A stretch of 64,000 bases of DNA from Leptospiraceae bacterium. Its GTDB lineage: Bacteria; Spirochaetota; Leptospiria; Leptospirales; Leptospiraceae. The stretch's first letter is position 1; each line of letters begins with the position of its first letter. The notes beneath the pieces were generated by a model. The model was not told the origin of the DNA. It did not search any database and saw only the letters and a list, made by a program, of their open reading frames with translations. The position numbers and the translations under genes are program-made. Shown piece after piece: positions 1-9,082 of this stretch. The stretch lies in assembly GCA_016708435.1 (NCBI GenBank), contig JADJFV010000008.1, positions 124,001-188,000 of the forward strand, written 5' to 3'.

Positions 1-78
1 AAAAAAAGACTGAATGCGCTTACAGTCCGAACCCAGGCATAGGATAAGTAAGATTAGCCCTAAAAGCTTATGTTTCAT
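1..78 (-). CDS. Partial lipoprotein-like protein, N-terminus only
   Basis: Only the first 26 codons lie in the window; the gene runs off the left edge. The start MKHKLLGLILLILCLGSDCK has a short basic head, a hydrophobic core and a cysteine in a loose spirochaete-type lipobox, so an exported lipoprotein is likely. Its ATG overlaps the TGA of the upstream FliG-like gene in an ATGA arrangement, which suggests translational coupling. Function cannot be judged from this fragment. Confidence 0.6.
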   Translation of the reverse strand, partial: MKHKLLGLILLILCLGSDCKRIQSFF

Positions 79-416
79 GTGATCTTACCGTTTTGGGTTC
101 CGTAGTAAAAGTTGCCACGTTTCTCAATGAGGTTACGAGAAAGTAACCCCTCTGCAATAATGAGAAGACCTGAAACAGCACTTTCTTTTTTTTCTAAGTC
201 TGCGTCTTTTTCTACTGCCATGAGACTGTGGACGTATTCTCTTCGTTTGCCGTCAAGAATTCCAAGCATAGAGCCTACGACTTTTGGATCTCCATGTAAA
301 AAGGCAAGAGCAAGAGTCGATGGTGGGGTTTCATTACAAACATAGAAGAGAGCAAGGTTATCCAAATAGGTTAAGTCTTGAAATTTTGAAAAATGAGAAA
401 TATCGGAACCGGACAT
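75..416 (-). CDS. Small FliG-like domain protein
   Basis: A 113-residue protein. From about residue 17 to the end it follows the helical pattern of a FliG repeat: an entry helix, the stretch PPSTLALAFLHGDPKVVGSM (like the 'lalal..a' helix of the FliG middle domain), then a helix ending in a LIEKRGNFYYG turn that resembles the 'LeeaGeivi' end of FliG. FliG is normally about 330 residues and forms the flagellar switch, so this is at most one domain. It sits one base downstream of the M32 carboxypeptidase gene and overlaps the next lipoprotein gene by 4 bases. A motor role is not shown; the fold assignment is inference from pattern. Confidence 0.5.
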   Translation of the reverse strand: MSGSDISHFSKFQDLTYLDNLALFYVCNETPPSTLALAFLHGDPKVVGSMLGILDGKRREYVHSLMAVEKDADLEKKESAVSGLLIIAEGLLSRNLIEKRGNFYYGTQNGKIT

Positions 417-417
417 T

Positions 418-1911
418 TTATTCTTGCTCCTGCACTTTGGTCTTGAGGTATTTGATCAGATAATCACTCTTAGGCGCTTCCCCGGTAGCTTCTTTGATTA
501 AATCCTTTGGATCAAGAATGCGACCATGAGAATATACTTTCTTGGCTAGCCATTTATTCAAGCTAGTTACATCACCACGATTGATGACATCGTCCCAAAA
601 ACTTTCATGTGTTGTAAAGAAGTGATGGAATAGTTGCGCCGAATAGATATTACCCAGTGTGTAAGTAGGGAAATAACCGAAGGCTCCGCCACTCCAATGC
701 ACGTCTTGAAGGACCCCTTCTGAATCATCGTTGATTGTTAGATCGAAGCTTTCTTTCATTTTTTGATTCCAGACTTCGGGAAGGTCGGAAACTTTAATTT
801 TGCGAGAGATTAAAGCGCGCTCAATTTCAAAACGTAAAATGATGTGAAGATTGTAAGTTACTTGATCTGCTTCTACTCGAATCTTGGATTTATTGACTGA
901 GTTTAGGTGATTGTATAGATCGTTAAAAGGTAGATCATAGTGATAGATGTTAAATTCTTTTAGAAGAATTGGATAAAAATATTCCCAGAAGGCACGGGAT
1001 CTTCCTACTTGGTTTTCCCAGAGACGACTTTGGGATTCGTGAACGCCTAAAGAAGCTGCAGCAGTCAGGGGAGAGGGGTAATCCTTCATTTGCCCCAAGC
1101 CGTATTCATAGAGTGCATGTCCTGTTTCATGCAAGACTCCAAAGATAGACGAAAGAGGATCTGTGATATGGTAACGAGTTGTTATCCGCTTGTCCTTAGA
1201 GCCGAGGCTTGTAGAAAATGGATGGACACTTATATCGAGCCGAGAGGCAGTAGGGGGTAATCCTAATAAGCCCGGAAGTTTATCGTTGAATGCTTTTTGT
1301 AATTCTACTGGAACTGGCTTTTTAAAAGGAGATGGATACGATTTTCCTTCATTGACGATTGGAATTAAAGAGTTCTTGAGATGAAGAAAAAGATTTTCCA
1401 GGTCATGTGACTTTGCACCTGTCTCGTAGCCTTCGAGCAGTGCGTCATAACGCTCGGTGGTATAACCATAGCACTCCGCCATTTCGATAGAGAGCTCTGT
1501 GATTTCAGTGAGAGTAGGCTCAAAGGATTTGAAGTCTTTATTTTTTTTTGCGTCAGCCCAAATTCCATGAGCAAGATTTGTAAGCTTTGAAAATCGCTCG
1601 ACTAGTTCAATGGGAAGTGTGATGGCACGATTTCTATCGCGCTCTAGAATTTCTAATTCCCTTCTGAGAGGTGCAGCTTCGGGAGGATTTTTGGCGATTA
1701 GGTTTTTAATATTTTCAATTTGGCGCTTAGATTCATCGCCCGTAAACATTTTGTGCGATAAGGAAGACAACTGCGAAATCTGCTCTGCTCTCTCTTCCCG
1801 TCCATCGTCCGGCATCATGACCTCGCTATCCCAATGCAGTAAGCTTAAAATGTCACCAAGACGAGTGTATTCTTTCCAAAAATTTCTATACGATTGTAAT
1901 TCATTCATCAT
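418..1911 (-). CDS. M32 family carboxypeptidase (carboxypeptidase Taq type)
   Basis: A 497-residue cytoplasmic zinc metallopeptidase, the usual length for the family, which removes C-terminal amino acids from peptides. The zinc-binding HExxH motif is seen as GVLHETGHALYEYG, followed by the family's glutamate ligand region GVHESQSRLWEN. C-terminal sequences such as DVHWSGGAFGYFPTYTLGN are also typical. There are two adjacent ATG codons at the start (1911 and 1908). It is the first gene of a tight minus-strand group with the FliG-like and lipoprotein genes. The role is probably general peptide turnover. Confidence 0.93.
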   Translation of the reverse strand: MMNELQSYRNFWKEYTRLGDILSLLHWDSEVMMPDDGREERAEQISQLSSLSHKMFTGDESKRQIENIKNLIAKNPPEAAPLRRELEILERDRNRAITLPIELVERFSKLTNLAHGIWADAKKNKDFKSFEPTLTEITELSIEMAECYGYTTERYDALLEGYETGAKSHDLENLFLHLKNSLIPIVNEGKSYPSPFKKPVPVELQKAFNDKLPGLLGLPPTASRLDISVHPFSTSLGSKDKRITTRYHITDPLSSIFGVLHETGHALYEYGLGQMKDYPSPLTAAASLGVHESQSRLWENQVGRSRAFWEYFYPILLKEFNIYHYDLPFNDLYNHLNSVNKSKIRVEADQVTYNLHIILRFEIERALISRKIKVSDLPEVWNQKMKESFDLTINDDSEGVLQDVHWSGGAFGYFPTYTLGNIYSAQLFHHFFTTHESFWDDVINRGDVTSLNKWLAKKVYSHGRILDPKDLIKEATGEAPKSDYLIKYLKTKVQEQE

Positions 1912-1959
1912 AAATAAAGAATATTTTTAAAAGCGTTTGGAGAAAACCATTTAATCTTC

Positions 1960-1990
1960 TTGACAGGAAAAATATATTTAAAAAGATAAC
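1960..1990 (+). promoter_or_regulatory. Candidate promoter for tRNA-Gly
   Basis: A perfect TTGACA (1960-1965) lies 40 bases before the tRNA, with a GATAAC-like -10 box (1985-1990) 19 bases later. The spacing is slightly long, so this is a plausible but unproven sigma-70 promoter. Confidence 0.4.
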
Positions 1991-2004
1991 ATTATTATCT
2001 CAAT

Positions 2005-2075
2005 GCGGGCGTGGTGTAACGGTAGCACAATAGCCTTCCAAGCTCTTAGAGAGGGTTCGAGTCCCTTCGCCCGCT
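2005..2075 (+). tRNA. tRNA-Gly (anticodon TCC)
   Basis: A 71-base cloverleaf: acceptor arm GCGGGCG (2005-2011) pairs with CGCCCGC (2068-2074), discriminator T at 2075. The anticodon loop CTTCCAA carries TCC at 2037-2039, and the T-loop GGGTTCGAGTCCC is canonical. The anticodon stem has one apparent mismatch. No CCA is encoded. It lies in the gap between the M32 peptidase and the DUF547 gene. Confidence 0.95.
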
Positions 2076-2223
2076 AAATTCCCCCTAGATTCCCATATTC
2101 CATAATAGGCAAGCAATCTTTCCAGTTGATAATACTTGAATTGGGAAAAGAAATGGAAAAAATTTTTTCTTTTTTTAAAATCCCCAAGTTACGAAATATA
2201 CTAGCAACGGAGAAGATTTCACA

Positions 2224-2976
2224 ATGATAAAATTATTTTTAACAATTCAATTGGTTTTTCTATTGAGTGGAATTTTGGAAGTATCAAGTCTATTTGCTTT
2301 CGACCATTCTCATAAAGCATATGATGTCATTTTGAAAAAGTATGTTGCAAATGGGAAAGTCGCTTATTCGGAGTTAGCCAAAGATCCAAGTCTTAAGTCT
2401 TATCTTGATTCTCTTTCTTCTATACCGCAGGCGGATTACAACAGTTATTCGAAAGAACAAAAGCTTTCTTTTCTAATTAACGCATACAATGCATTTACCT
2501 TAAAATTAATTCTCGATCATTATCCAATAAAGAGTATTAGAAAAATTGGCTTTCTTCCCGGGGCTGCTTGGAAAAAAAAGTTTTTCAAACTACTAGGAGA
2601 AGAAAGAAATTTAGATTGGATTGAACATGAGAAACTTCGAAAAGATTTCGATGAGCCTCGGATTCATTTTACGATCGTTTGTGCTTCTATTGGTTGCCCT
2701 CTTTTGGCTAATGAAGCGTATACCCCAGAAAAGTTCGAAAAACAAATGCAAACCGCTTACCTTCTGTTTCTAAATGATGCATCAAAAAATCGGTATGACG
2801 TAGCGGCTAATACTCTTTATCTCTCACCTATCTTTGATTGGTTTAAAATAGATTTTACCAGAAAAGGTAGCCTAATTCAATTTGTGCAACCTGCGTATAA
2901 AATAAATATTCGAGAAGATGCAAAGATTCTTTATACTGATTATGACTGGAATCTTAACGATAATCCGGCGCGTTGA
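2224..2976 (+). CDS. Exported DUF547 family protein
   Basis: A 250-residue protein with an N-terminal signal peptide (hydrophobic residues about 5-25). The mature part matches DUF547: YDVILKKYVANGKVAYSEL near the start, FLINAYNAFTLKLILDHYP in the middle, and the family signature IVCASIGCPLLANEAY. DUF547 proteins are envelope proteins of unknown biochemical role; some eukaryotic homologues pair it with other domains. A GGAG ribosome site lies about 11 bases before the ATG. It appears to be a single-gene unit. Confidence 0.85.
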   Translation: MIKLFLTIQLVFLLSGILEVSSLFAFDHSHKAYDVILKKYVANGKVAYSELAKDPSLKSYLDSLSSIPQADYNSYSKEQKLSFLINAYNAFTLKLILDHYPIKSIRKIGFLPGAAWKKKFFKLLGEERNLDWIEHEKLRKDFDEPRIHFTIVCASIGCPLLANEAYTPEKFEKQMQTAYLLFLNDASKNRYDVAANTLYLSPIFDWFKIDFTRKGSLIQFVQPAYKINIREDAKILYTDYDWNLNDNPAR

Positions 2977-3090
2977 GTTTTTGTTGAGACTTATTTGGTA
3001 TGGCTTCGCCAATGGTCTTTTTTGTGTTCAGAGTATAGCTTTGTTGGTGTAGTAGTTTTTTAGTTATTTGCTAGGGCGCGCAAGGGGGGG

Positions 3091-3369
3091 TTAAAAAATA
3101 CACAACGACCAAGAGCCCTCAAGTTTTGGTGCATTGTAAAACTCTCCAGTTTTAATTTTCTTTGGATCGGGAAGCATACCTGAATGTGTAATTGCTCTAT
3201 ACATAGAGAGGAGATTTCGGAAATAGGCAGAGAAACTATTCCCATGGGATTTCACTTTCTCTTTGAGATCAGCGATTAAGTGAGCTGGGACGAGTAGAGT
3301 TGAGATAGTTTTGTCTCGTTCATTTAGTTTGTCTATTGAAAATGTTTTTTTGTTTTGAAAGGTAATCAT
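3091..3369 (-). pseudogene. Truncated DUF1564 protein
   Basis: A 92-residue ORF whose residues 20-70 match the N-terminal half of DUF1564: ISTLLVPAHLIADLKEKVKS, then FRNLLSMYRAITHSGMLP, then KKIKT. The expected continuation (YQ.EGL.L...F.P...DW.EL), which is present in the intact copy at 11923-12441, is replaced by an unrelated tail near a G7 run at 3084-3090. This is therefore a truncated or frameshifted relic, or a very short family member. DUF1564 is known to me essentially only from Leptospira and has no defined function. Confidence 0.6.
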
Positions 3370-3849
3370 ATAAGGAATGGGTTCAGAAGTTGAATTTCGT
3401 GCGCAAAAAATAACTTTTTCTTTGCGATAGGATTCTTTTTATTTGAGTCTGGTATTAGGCGGGAGTGGATTGAATGGCTAAAAATTCTATTTCGATTGAT
3501 GATAGAGGAAGAGATGTTGTAAAAAGCGAAAGAGCCCGCGATAGCGATTGTCGCGGAAATGCCGGTTTGGGATAGAAATTTTTTTGTTGATCTAGAAAAT
3601 CACCGGCATTGGAACAAAAGCGCGGTCGGCCGTAAGCGAGAGGGAATTACTTTTATTCGTTGCATCGAACAATTGCGGATAATGCCGAATCGCCACATAA
3701 ATCATTTTCCTTTGAATTGGTCAGAGAGAAGGATGCTTTTTTAAATTTGTAACCATTCCAATTGCGATTAAAACGAAAGGGAAAAAATCGATAAAATATT
3801 TATTGCCTAAATTCTTAATTCAATAGACGCTACTTCTACGGAGACATCT
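3370..3849. other. 480-base intergenic region, no gene seen
   Basis: Divergent gap between the DUF1564 relic and the VIT/VWA gene. Only short ORFs without family resemblance are present. It holds a small GC-rich palindromic patch near 3536-3556 (CCGCGATAGCGATTGTCGCGG). A GGAG-type ribosome site precedes the ATG at 3850. Confidence 0.5.
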
Positions 3850-6800
3850 ATGAAATTTATTCGTTTATCCAAACAAAATCTATTGAAAATTCTACTCGCC
3901 TTTAGCTTACTTTTCTTTTTTTCAGGAAAAGAAATCGAAGATGCGGAAATTCCTGATTCACCGCTATCTCTGACGGCCGGCGATGGAGCGGGTCTTGTAT
4001 TAAAAGGCTATGAGTCTAACACTGTGTTAGATGGCTTTATTGCATTCACCGAAATCAAATTAAAATTCTACAATCCCGAAAATCGCCAGAGAGAAGGGCG
4101 GTTTAGAATCACTCTACCGGATAACGCTCATTTGGCTCGCTTTGCTATGCAGATAGATGGACGCTGGCAAGAAGGCGAAGTTGTTGAAAAAGAAAAAGCA
4201 GTTCGGGCATATGAAGATTTTCTTCATCGAAAACAAGATCCGGCACTTCTTGAATCGGATGCAGGCAATGAATTCAGTGCGCGAATCTTTCCTATTCCTG
4301 CCAAAGGGGATAAGGATTTAATTGTTTCGTATTCTACTGTTTTAGATACCGAGCCTCCGCAGTATACAATTCCACTTGTTGGACTTCCTGAAATTGATAA
4401 TTTTAAAGTTACTGTTCTTTACGATGAAAAAGAATTTCAACAGGAAAATCAAAAAGCAACTCCAGCGAAAGACGAAGGAAATACAGTAAACAGAAAAGTA
4501 TTTTCCATTCAAAAGAAAAATTATAAACCAGAACGAGATTATGCATTTGAGCACAAAACAAAGGGTAACCTCTACTTAAAGAATGAATCTTTGTTTGCAC
4601 TTCATTTTGTTCCATTCAAGGAATCATCTAGTGAAAAATTTAAATCGGAGAAAGGAGTTTTTTTAATTGATACTTCTGCATCTGCTGCGATTCGTTACAA
4701 AGAGCATTTGGAAAAATTAGAAGAAGTCATTAAAAAGCTTGGTCTTAAAGAAGTTCATATCTTCGGCTTTGACAATAAGCTTACCTATTACGGCGATTCC
4801 ATTGAAGACTTAAAGAAGTTAGAAAAAATTCTTCCTCTAGGAGCGAGTAATCTCTATTCTGCGCTCAAAGGAATTTCCTCTAAGGCAGACGTAAAGGACG
4901 CAAGGTTATTTTTAGTTTCTGATGGCGTTGCCACTGCTGGAAATATTGAGAAAGCTAAGATTGCCGAATTAGTCAAGAGTCAAAAGTGGATTAGCCGCTT
5001 GGATTTTATCGTTCCCGGCACGTATAAAGATGCAGGCTTAATTAAGAAAATAATTCCTCTAGGAAAAAATCCTGGCACAAGTGTTGAGCTAGGAGATGAG
5101 TTAGATTCTATTCTTAAAAAGATAAATCGAAAAGTCTACACTGACAATAAAATTTCTATCGCAGGGGCAAAGTGGTTTTATCCGGATACTCTGGATTCGA
5201 TTCAACCAGGTGATCCTGTAGTTGTATTTGGTGAGTTAAAAGATAAAAGTGGCAATCCATCAAAGGACATTCAGTTCAACGGAAAGCCTGTGGATAGTTT
5301 TACCAATCTTACAATGGATGAATTGCTACTCGAGCGTGAAGCAATGGCAGCGCGTATCAATCGCCTCATTGACTTATCCGAGAAAGAACAAAATGAAGAT
5401 ACCGCAAAAGGATTTGAACTACAAGCACGTGAGCTTTCGATTAAGCATAGAATTCAATCTCCTTATACTTCCTTTTTAGTTTTAGAAACCGAAGCAGATT
5501 ATCAAAGATTTCAAATTACCCGTAATTCATTGACTAATATTTTAACCATTGGTGTTGGTGGGTTAGAGGTGATTAACCGCCGCAATTCTAAGAACTACGA
5601 ATTCTTAAGCGAAGAAAAAATGGAAGAAGCAAGACGAACCAAACAAGAAGAAGCAAATCGACTTGCTAAAAATCATCCTAAGAAAAAAGCTAAAGGTAAA
5701 AATGGAAGCTCTTCTTCTGACACTTCGGCTAATGGGAATATGGCGATGAAAGATAGCTTGGACGATTACGACGAGGACATTGCTATGGAAGAAGAACCAC
5801 GCAGAGCGAGTGATAAAATGTCTCCTCCACCAGCTAGTCAGCCAATGCGAGAGAAGGAAATGGATAGAAAAAAGATGGATGAATCACCTGTTTCAGGTAA
5901 AATATCCGTAGCCGATACAAAGCCTTCTCCTAAACCAGAAATGAAGTCAGAAGAATTAAAAAAAGAAATTTCCGTTGAGAAGCCACAACAAACTACGGCT
6001 AATACTGTTATACCAACAAGAGATGAAGTTGAACCACTTCCTGAAAGAGAAAAACGTAGACTGGAATCTATTCGTAGACCGCCACCTCGTCCCCGTCCTG
6101 AGCCAGAAGAGAAAAGAGAAAAGGTAGAGCCTTATACTGGAAATATGAAAAAGTTCCAGTCCTTACTAGATAAAAAAGAATTAAAGAAGGCTTATCAATT
6201 TGCTTTAGATTGGCGTATCAAAAGTCCGGATGATGCCTTAGCTCTAATTGCCCTTGGAGATGCATTCGACAAATTAGGCGATAAACCAAATACAATCCGC
6301 GCTTATACTTCTCTTGTAGATTATTTTCCTAAGCGAGCGGATATTCGTCGTTGGGCGGGAGAGAAACTTATGTCAATCGGAGAATACGATGATGCAATCG
6401 ACACTCTAAATCATGCACTCACGCAACGTCCCGATCATCCTAGCAGTTACCACCTATTAGCCATTGCCTATATCAAAGATAAACAATACAAAGCAGCGGC
6501 AGGAGTTGCACTTAAAGGTATCAATTTCCAATTTGATGGAAGATTTGGTGCCGTGCATGATATTCTATACGATGACTTAGATTTGGCTTATAGTCTTGCT
6601 ATGAAGACAGACTATAAAGATAAAGAATATTTTACAAAGATAAAATCTGAGTATAAGATTAAGCAGCTAACAAAGGAAATCCGCTTTATCCTGGTTTGGG
6701 AAACAGATGCCAATGACGTTGACTTTCATATCTATGATAAAAACGGAAACCATGCTTTTTATAGCTCGATGGAACTTGCCAGTGGTGGTGCGCTTTATGC

Positions 6801-7026
6801 TGATTTAACCGGTGGTTATGGTCCTGAATGTTTTCGTATTATCAATCCACTTGCATTTCCGTATAAGCTAGAAGCACATTATTATAGCCGTGGACCTATG
6901 GGCTATGGAATGGGGGCAGTTCAGATTATCCGCTATGATGGTGATAAAGATTTAGAAGTGGATACTCGTGATTATGTGATTATGAACGATGGCGCCTTTC
7001 TGGACTTGGGAAGCGTTAAGGAGTAG
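3850..7026 (+). CDS. Large exported VIT-VWA-TPR-DUF2135 protein
   Basis: A 1058-residue protein. A signal peptide (about 1-27, ending LLFFFSG) is followed by a VIT domain (about 40-170, including FTEIKLKFYNPENRQREGRF and the AYEDFLHRKQDP segment). A von Willebrand A domain (about 260-430) begins VFLIDTSAS, giving the DxSxS metal-site motif. Then comes a long charged Pro/Lys/Glu linker (about 600-770), TPR-like helices (about 775-900) and a C-terminal DUF2135-like beta domain (FILVWETDANDVDFHIYDKN). Such proteins are envelope or surface proteins thought to mediate protein contacts; the substrate is unknown. The 3' end overlaps the convergent FMN reductase gene by 11 bases. Confidence 0.85.
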   Translation: MKFIRLSKQNLLKILLAFSLLFFFSGKEIEDAEIPDSPLSLTAGDGAGLVLKGYESNTVLDGFIAFTEIKLKFYNPENRQREGRFRITLPDNAHLARFAMQIDGRWQEGEVVEKEKAVRAYEDFLHRKQDPALLESDAGNEFSARIFPIPAKGDKDLIVSYSTVLDTEPPQYTIPLVGLPEIDNFKVTVLYDEKEFQQENQKATPAKDEGNTVNRKVFSIQKKNYKPERDYAFEHKTKGNLYLKNESLFALHFVPFKESSSEKFKSEKGVFLIDTSASAAIRYKEHLEKLEEVIKKLGLKEVHIFGFDNKLTYYGDSIEDLKKLEKILPLGASNLYSALKGISSKADVKDARLFLVSDGVATAGNIEKAKIAELVKSQKWISRLDFIVPGTYKDAGLIKKIIPLGKNPGTSVELGDELDSILKKINRKVYTDNKISIAGAKWFYPDTLDSIQPGDPVVVFGELKDKSGNPSKDIQFNGKPVDSFTNLTMDELLLEREAMAARINRLIDLSEKEQNEDTAKGFELQARELSIKHRIQSPYTSFLVLETEADYQRFQITRNSLTNILTIGVGGLEVINRRNSKNYEFLSEEKMEEARRTKQEEANRLAKNHPKKKAKGKNGSSSSDTSANGNMAMKDSLDDYDEDIAMEEEPRRASDKMSPPPASQPMREKEMDRKKMDESPVSGKISVADTKPSPKPEMKSEELKKEISVEKPQQTTANTVIPTRDEVEPLPEREKRRLESIRRPPPRPRPEPEEKREKVEPYTGNMKKFQSLLDKKELKKAYQFALDWRIKSPDDALALIALGDAFDKLGDKPNTIRAYTSLVDYFPKRADIRRWAGEKLMSIGEYDDAIDTLNHALTQRPDHPSSYHLLAIAYIKDKQYKAAAGVALKGINFQFDGRFGAVHDILYDDLDLAYSLAMKTDYKDKEYFTKIKSEYKIKQLTKEIRFILVWETDANDVDFHIYDKNGNHAFYSSMELASGGALYADLTGGYGPECFRIINPLAFPYKLEAHYYSRGPMGYGMGAVQIIRYDGDKDLEVDTRDYVIMNDGAFLDLGSVKE

Positions 7027-7564
7027 AATTTTCCTGAACTTCTCTAATCATCACTTGTAAACTAGTTTCAAGAGCATGGGAAATCTCTTTTTCTACATGG
7101 AGATTTCCCTCTTTATCTACTTTATTTCGTAAGAATTCAATGTGCACAGCAGCGTCTTCGATCATACGTGCAGACATTACGGATAACGTATTTGTTAAGG
7201 AAGCTTTTACGATTGGTGATGCATTCAATAAGGCAATTGGCTTTCCAATAAATTCTCCACTCGATACAACCCAATCAAGTGCATTCTTAAATACGCCCGG
7301 AATTCCATGAGCATATTCAGGACAGGAAATATAGAATCCATCGGCTAATGCTAATTCTCTGCGCCAAATTTTTACATTTGGTAAGACTTCCACTTTATCT
7401 AAGTCAGGATTAAAATGAGGAAGTTGATCTGTATGTATGCTAATTTTGAAATCTACATTCTTCGGTGCAAGCTTCGCAATTTCTTTTAAGGCGGCTAGAT
7501 TCGATGAGCCTTTTCGCAGACTTCCGGATAGTCCAAGTAATTTAATTCTTTTTACCATTTGCAA
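7016..7564 (-). CDS. NADPH-dependent FMN reductase family protein
   Basis: A 182-residue flavodoxin-fold protein. The flavin phosphate loop is seen as KLLGLSGSLRKGSSNLA at the N-terminus, and the family signature appears as ISCPEYAHGIPGVFKNALDW. Members reduce FMN, quinones or azo compounds with NAD(P)H in the cytoplasm; the actual substrate is not predictable. Its 5' end overlaps the preceding six-cysteine protein gene by 13 bases, so it is probably the last gene of that minus-strand cluster. Confidence 0.87.
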   Translation of the reverse strand: MQMVKRIKLLGLSGSLRKGSSNLAALKEIAKLAPKNVDFKISIHTDQLPHFNPDLDKVEVLPNVKIWRRELALADGFYISCPEYAHGIPGVFKNALDWVVSSGEFIGKPIALLNASPIVKASLTNTLSVMSARMIEDAAVHIEFLRNKVDKEGNLHVEKEISHALETSLQVMIREVQENSTP

Positions 7565-8028
7565 TGCTCAATATTAATTTCTGTCCATTGTAGCGCAATC
7601 ATATTTGGGTGCATGTTTTCATCTTCTTTGAGTTTTAAAACTTTTGCTGATTTATTTAGCTCTTCAAATCCCCAATAGAATTTGTGACCACTGCGAGCTG
7701 TTGATAGATCGGGACAGTTGGCAAGTCCACTGTGATATGTGGGTGAATACTGTTTGCCTCTCTCGTCGATTAGAATATTGGATTGTAAAATGGTGCAGGC
7801 GCTATAGTCTTTTATGAATTCCATCTCGATGACTGTTTTACCCTTCCCTACACAAATTTTATTAACTCGAATTTCGTTGTAAGTGTTTACATGATTGATT
7901 TCACAGCATACAATGTCTCCCTTCAAGGGCTTTGGCTTTTCTACTTTTGGTTTTACTTTCATCTCTCCAATTCTAGCAAATACTGATACTGAAACCAAAG
8001 CAGCTAATAGTAATAATGCTTTTCTCAT
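7552..8028 (-). CDS. Exported six-cysteine protein, paralogue A
   Basis: A 158-residue protein with a signal peptide (MRKALLLLAALVSVSVFA) and no recognised domain. It is one of three tandem paralogues. Shared features are a CC pair (about residue 41), a third cysteine about 15 residues later (KICV), a fourth in an S/N-A/M-C context, a Tyr-Ser/Gln turn, an NCP or TCP motif, a G..F.W.FE.L.K segment, and an HC two residues before the C-terminus. The pattern suggests three disulfides in a small extracytoplasmic domain. Function unknown. Confidence 0.8.
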   Translation of the reverse strand: MRKALLLLAALVSVSVFARIGEMKVKPKVEKPKPLKGDIVCCEINHVNTYNEIRVNKICVGKGKTVIEMEFIKDYSACTILQSNILIDERGKQYSPTYHSGLANCPDLSTARSGHKFYWGFEELNKSAKVLKLKEDENMHPNMIALQWTEINIEHCKW

Positions 8029-8038
8029 AATAACTCCT

Positions 8039-8518
8039 TTAAAATTTACAATGACTTACTGTTATATCATTCCAATACCAGAATTCCCAATTGGTAAAAG
8101 TAGGAGATAGGTTTTTGTTTTTATTTTCTGTAAGGTTTAGAGTAGAAATGCCTTTTTCTAATTTTTCAAAACTCCAGTAGAATTTGTATCCTGCATTTAC
8201 TTGTAATATTTCGGGGCAGGTAGGGATATTTTTCATTCCAATCATTTGATAGGATTTCCCATTTTCATCAGTCAGTCCAATATCTGAAACATTCGAGCAC
8301 ATCGTATAGGGGATAATTACCTGTAGCTCTATTTTTGTAATATTATTTTCTATACAAATTTCTGTGATATTGATTTTATTTTTAAAGGTTCTCTGAATGG
8401 AGCAACATTTGTTTTTCTTTTCAGGGGCTACGTTTGGTTTTACGCTAGGCTGTGTTTGAATTTTAGCATAGAGAGCGGTAATGGATAGAATGAACATAAT
8501 AGTGATTATGTGCGTCAT
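8039..8518 (-). CDS. Exported six-cysteine protein, paralogue B
   Basis: A 159-residue paralogue of its two neighbours, with a signal peptide at about residues 1-18. It keeps all six cysteines: CC (NKCCS), EICI, YTMCS, TCPEI and the terminal HCKF, and the central GYKFYWSFEKLEKG block. The gap to paralogue A is 10 bases, so the three are probably one operon. Divergence between copies is considerable, arguing for an old duplication. No function can be assigned. Confidence 0.8.
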   Translation of the reverse strand: MTHIITIMFILSITALYAKIQTQPSVKPNVAPEKKNKCCSIQRTFKNKINITEICIENNITKIELQVIIPYTMCSNVSDIGLTDENGKSYQMIGMKNIPTCPEILQVNAGYKFYWSFEKLEKGISTLNLTENKNKNLSPTFTNWEFWYWNDITVSHCKF

Positions 8519-8530
8519 GATGATTTCCTT

Positions 8531-9019
8531 TTATAGATTGCAATGTCCTACGGTTACATTTTTCCAAGCCCACCAATTCCATGCACCACTTGTTGGACTC
8601 GGGGCGCTAGCATCTTCTTCTATATTGATTGAATTTGTATTCTTGTCAATTTTTTCAAATTCCCAGGAGAAAAGAGTATGACCTTGAATTAAGTTCGCTT
8701 TGGGGCAATTGTTGATTCCGTGAATTGCAATCGGACTGTAGCTCTTTCCTTTATCGTCTACAAGGCTAATTCGATCCATATAGGAACAAGCATTGGCTGT
8801 ATTCTCTAAATGCATATAGATGAGAGTTGACTGTTTTGTTTGGCAAAGTTTGATTAGCCGCACATTGTCCTGCTCCGTGGCATTTAAAGGACAGCAATCT
8901 GTTTTCTTTGTTACAATCGGTTTTTTAATTGGTTTCACACCCGGGTTGATGATGGTATATAGTTCACTTGATAGAAAAGTAAGAGAAAATAAAAGGAGGA
9001 TTATATTAAATAGTCGCAT
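8531..9019 (-). CDS. Exported six-cysteine protein, paralogue C
   Basis: A 162-residue protein and the promoter-proximal member of the tandem triplet. A signal peptide (about 1-20) precedes a Lys/Pro linker and the CC pair (TDCCPL). The remaining conserved cysteines lie in KLCQ, NACS, NCPK and HCNL. The Trp-rich C-terminal stretch (WNWWAWKNVTVGHC) is the most aromatic of the three. It is separated from paralogue B by 12 bases. Unknown function; exported by signal peptide. Confidence 0.8.
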   Translation of the reverse strand: MRLFNIILLLFSLTFLSSELYTIINPGVKPIKKPIVTKKTDCCPLNATEQDNVRLIKLCQTKQSTLIYMHLENTANACSYMDRISLVDDKGKSYSPIAIHGINNCPKANLIQGHTLFSWEFEKIDKNTNSINIEEDASAPSPTSGAWNWWAWKNVTVGHCNL

Positions 9020-9082
9020 ATTTTTAAAGATTACGTTGAGAAATATTTAGATCATTCCAAAGAAAAATTGCCATTTCATCTT

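Noticed and set aside
3474..3575. 33-codon ORF (MAKNSISIDDRGRD...) before the VIT/VWA gene
   Set aside because: Too short, no ribosome site and no family resemblance.
3559..3744. 61-residue plus-strand ORF in the 480-base gap
   Set aside because: Composition is not protein-like and it has no start signal.
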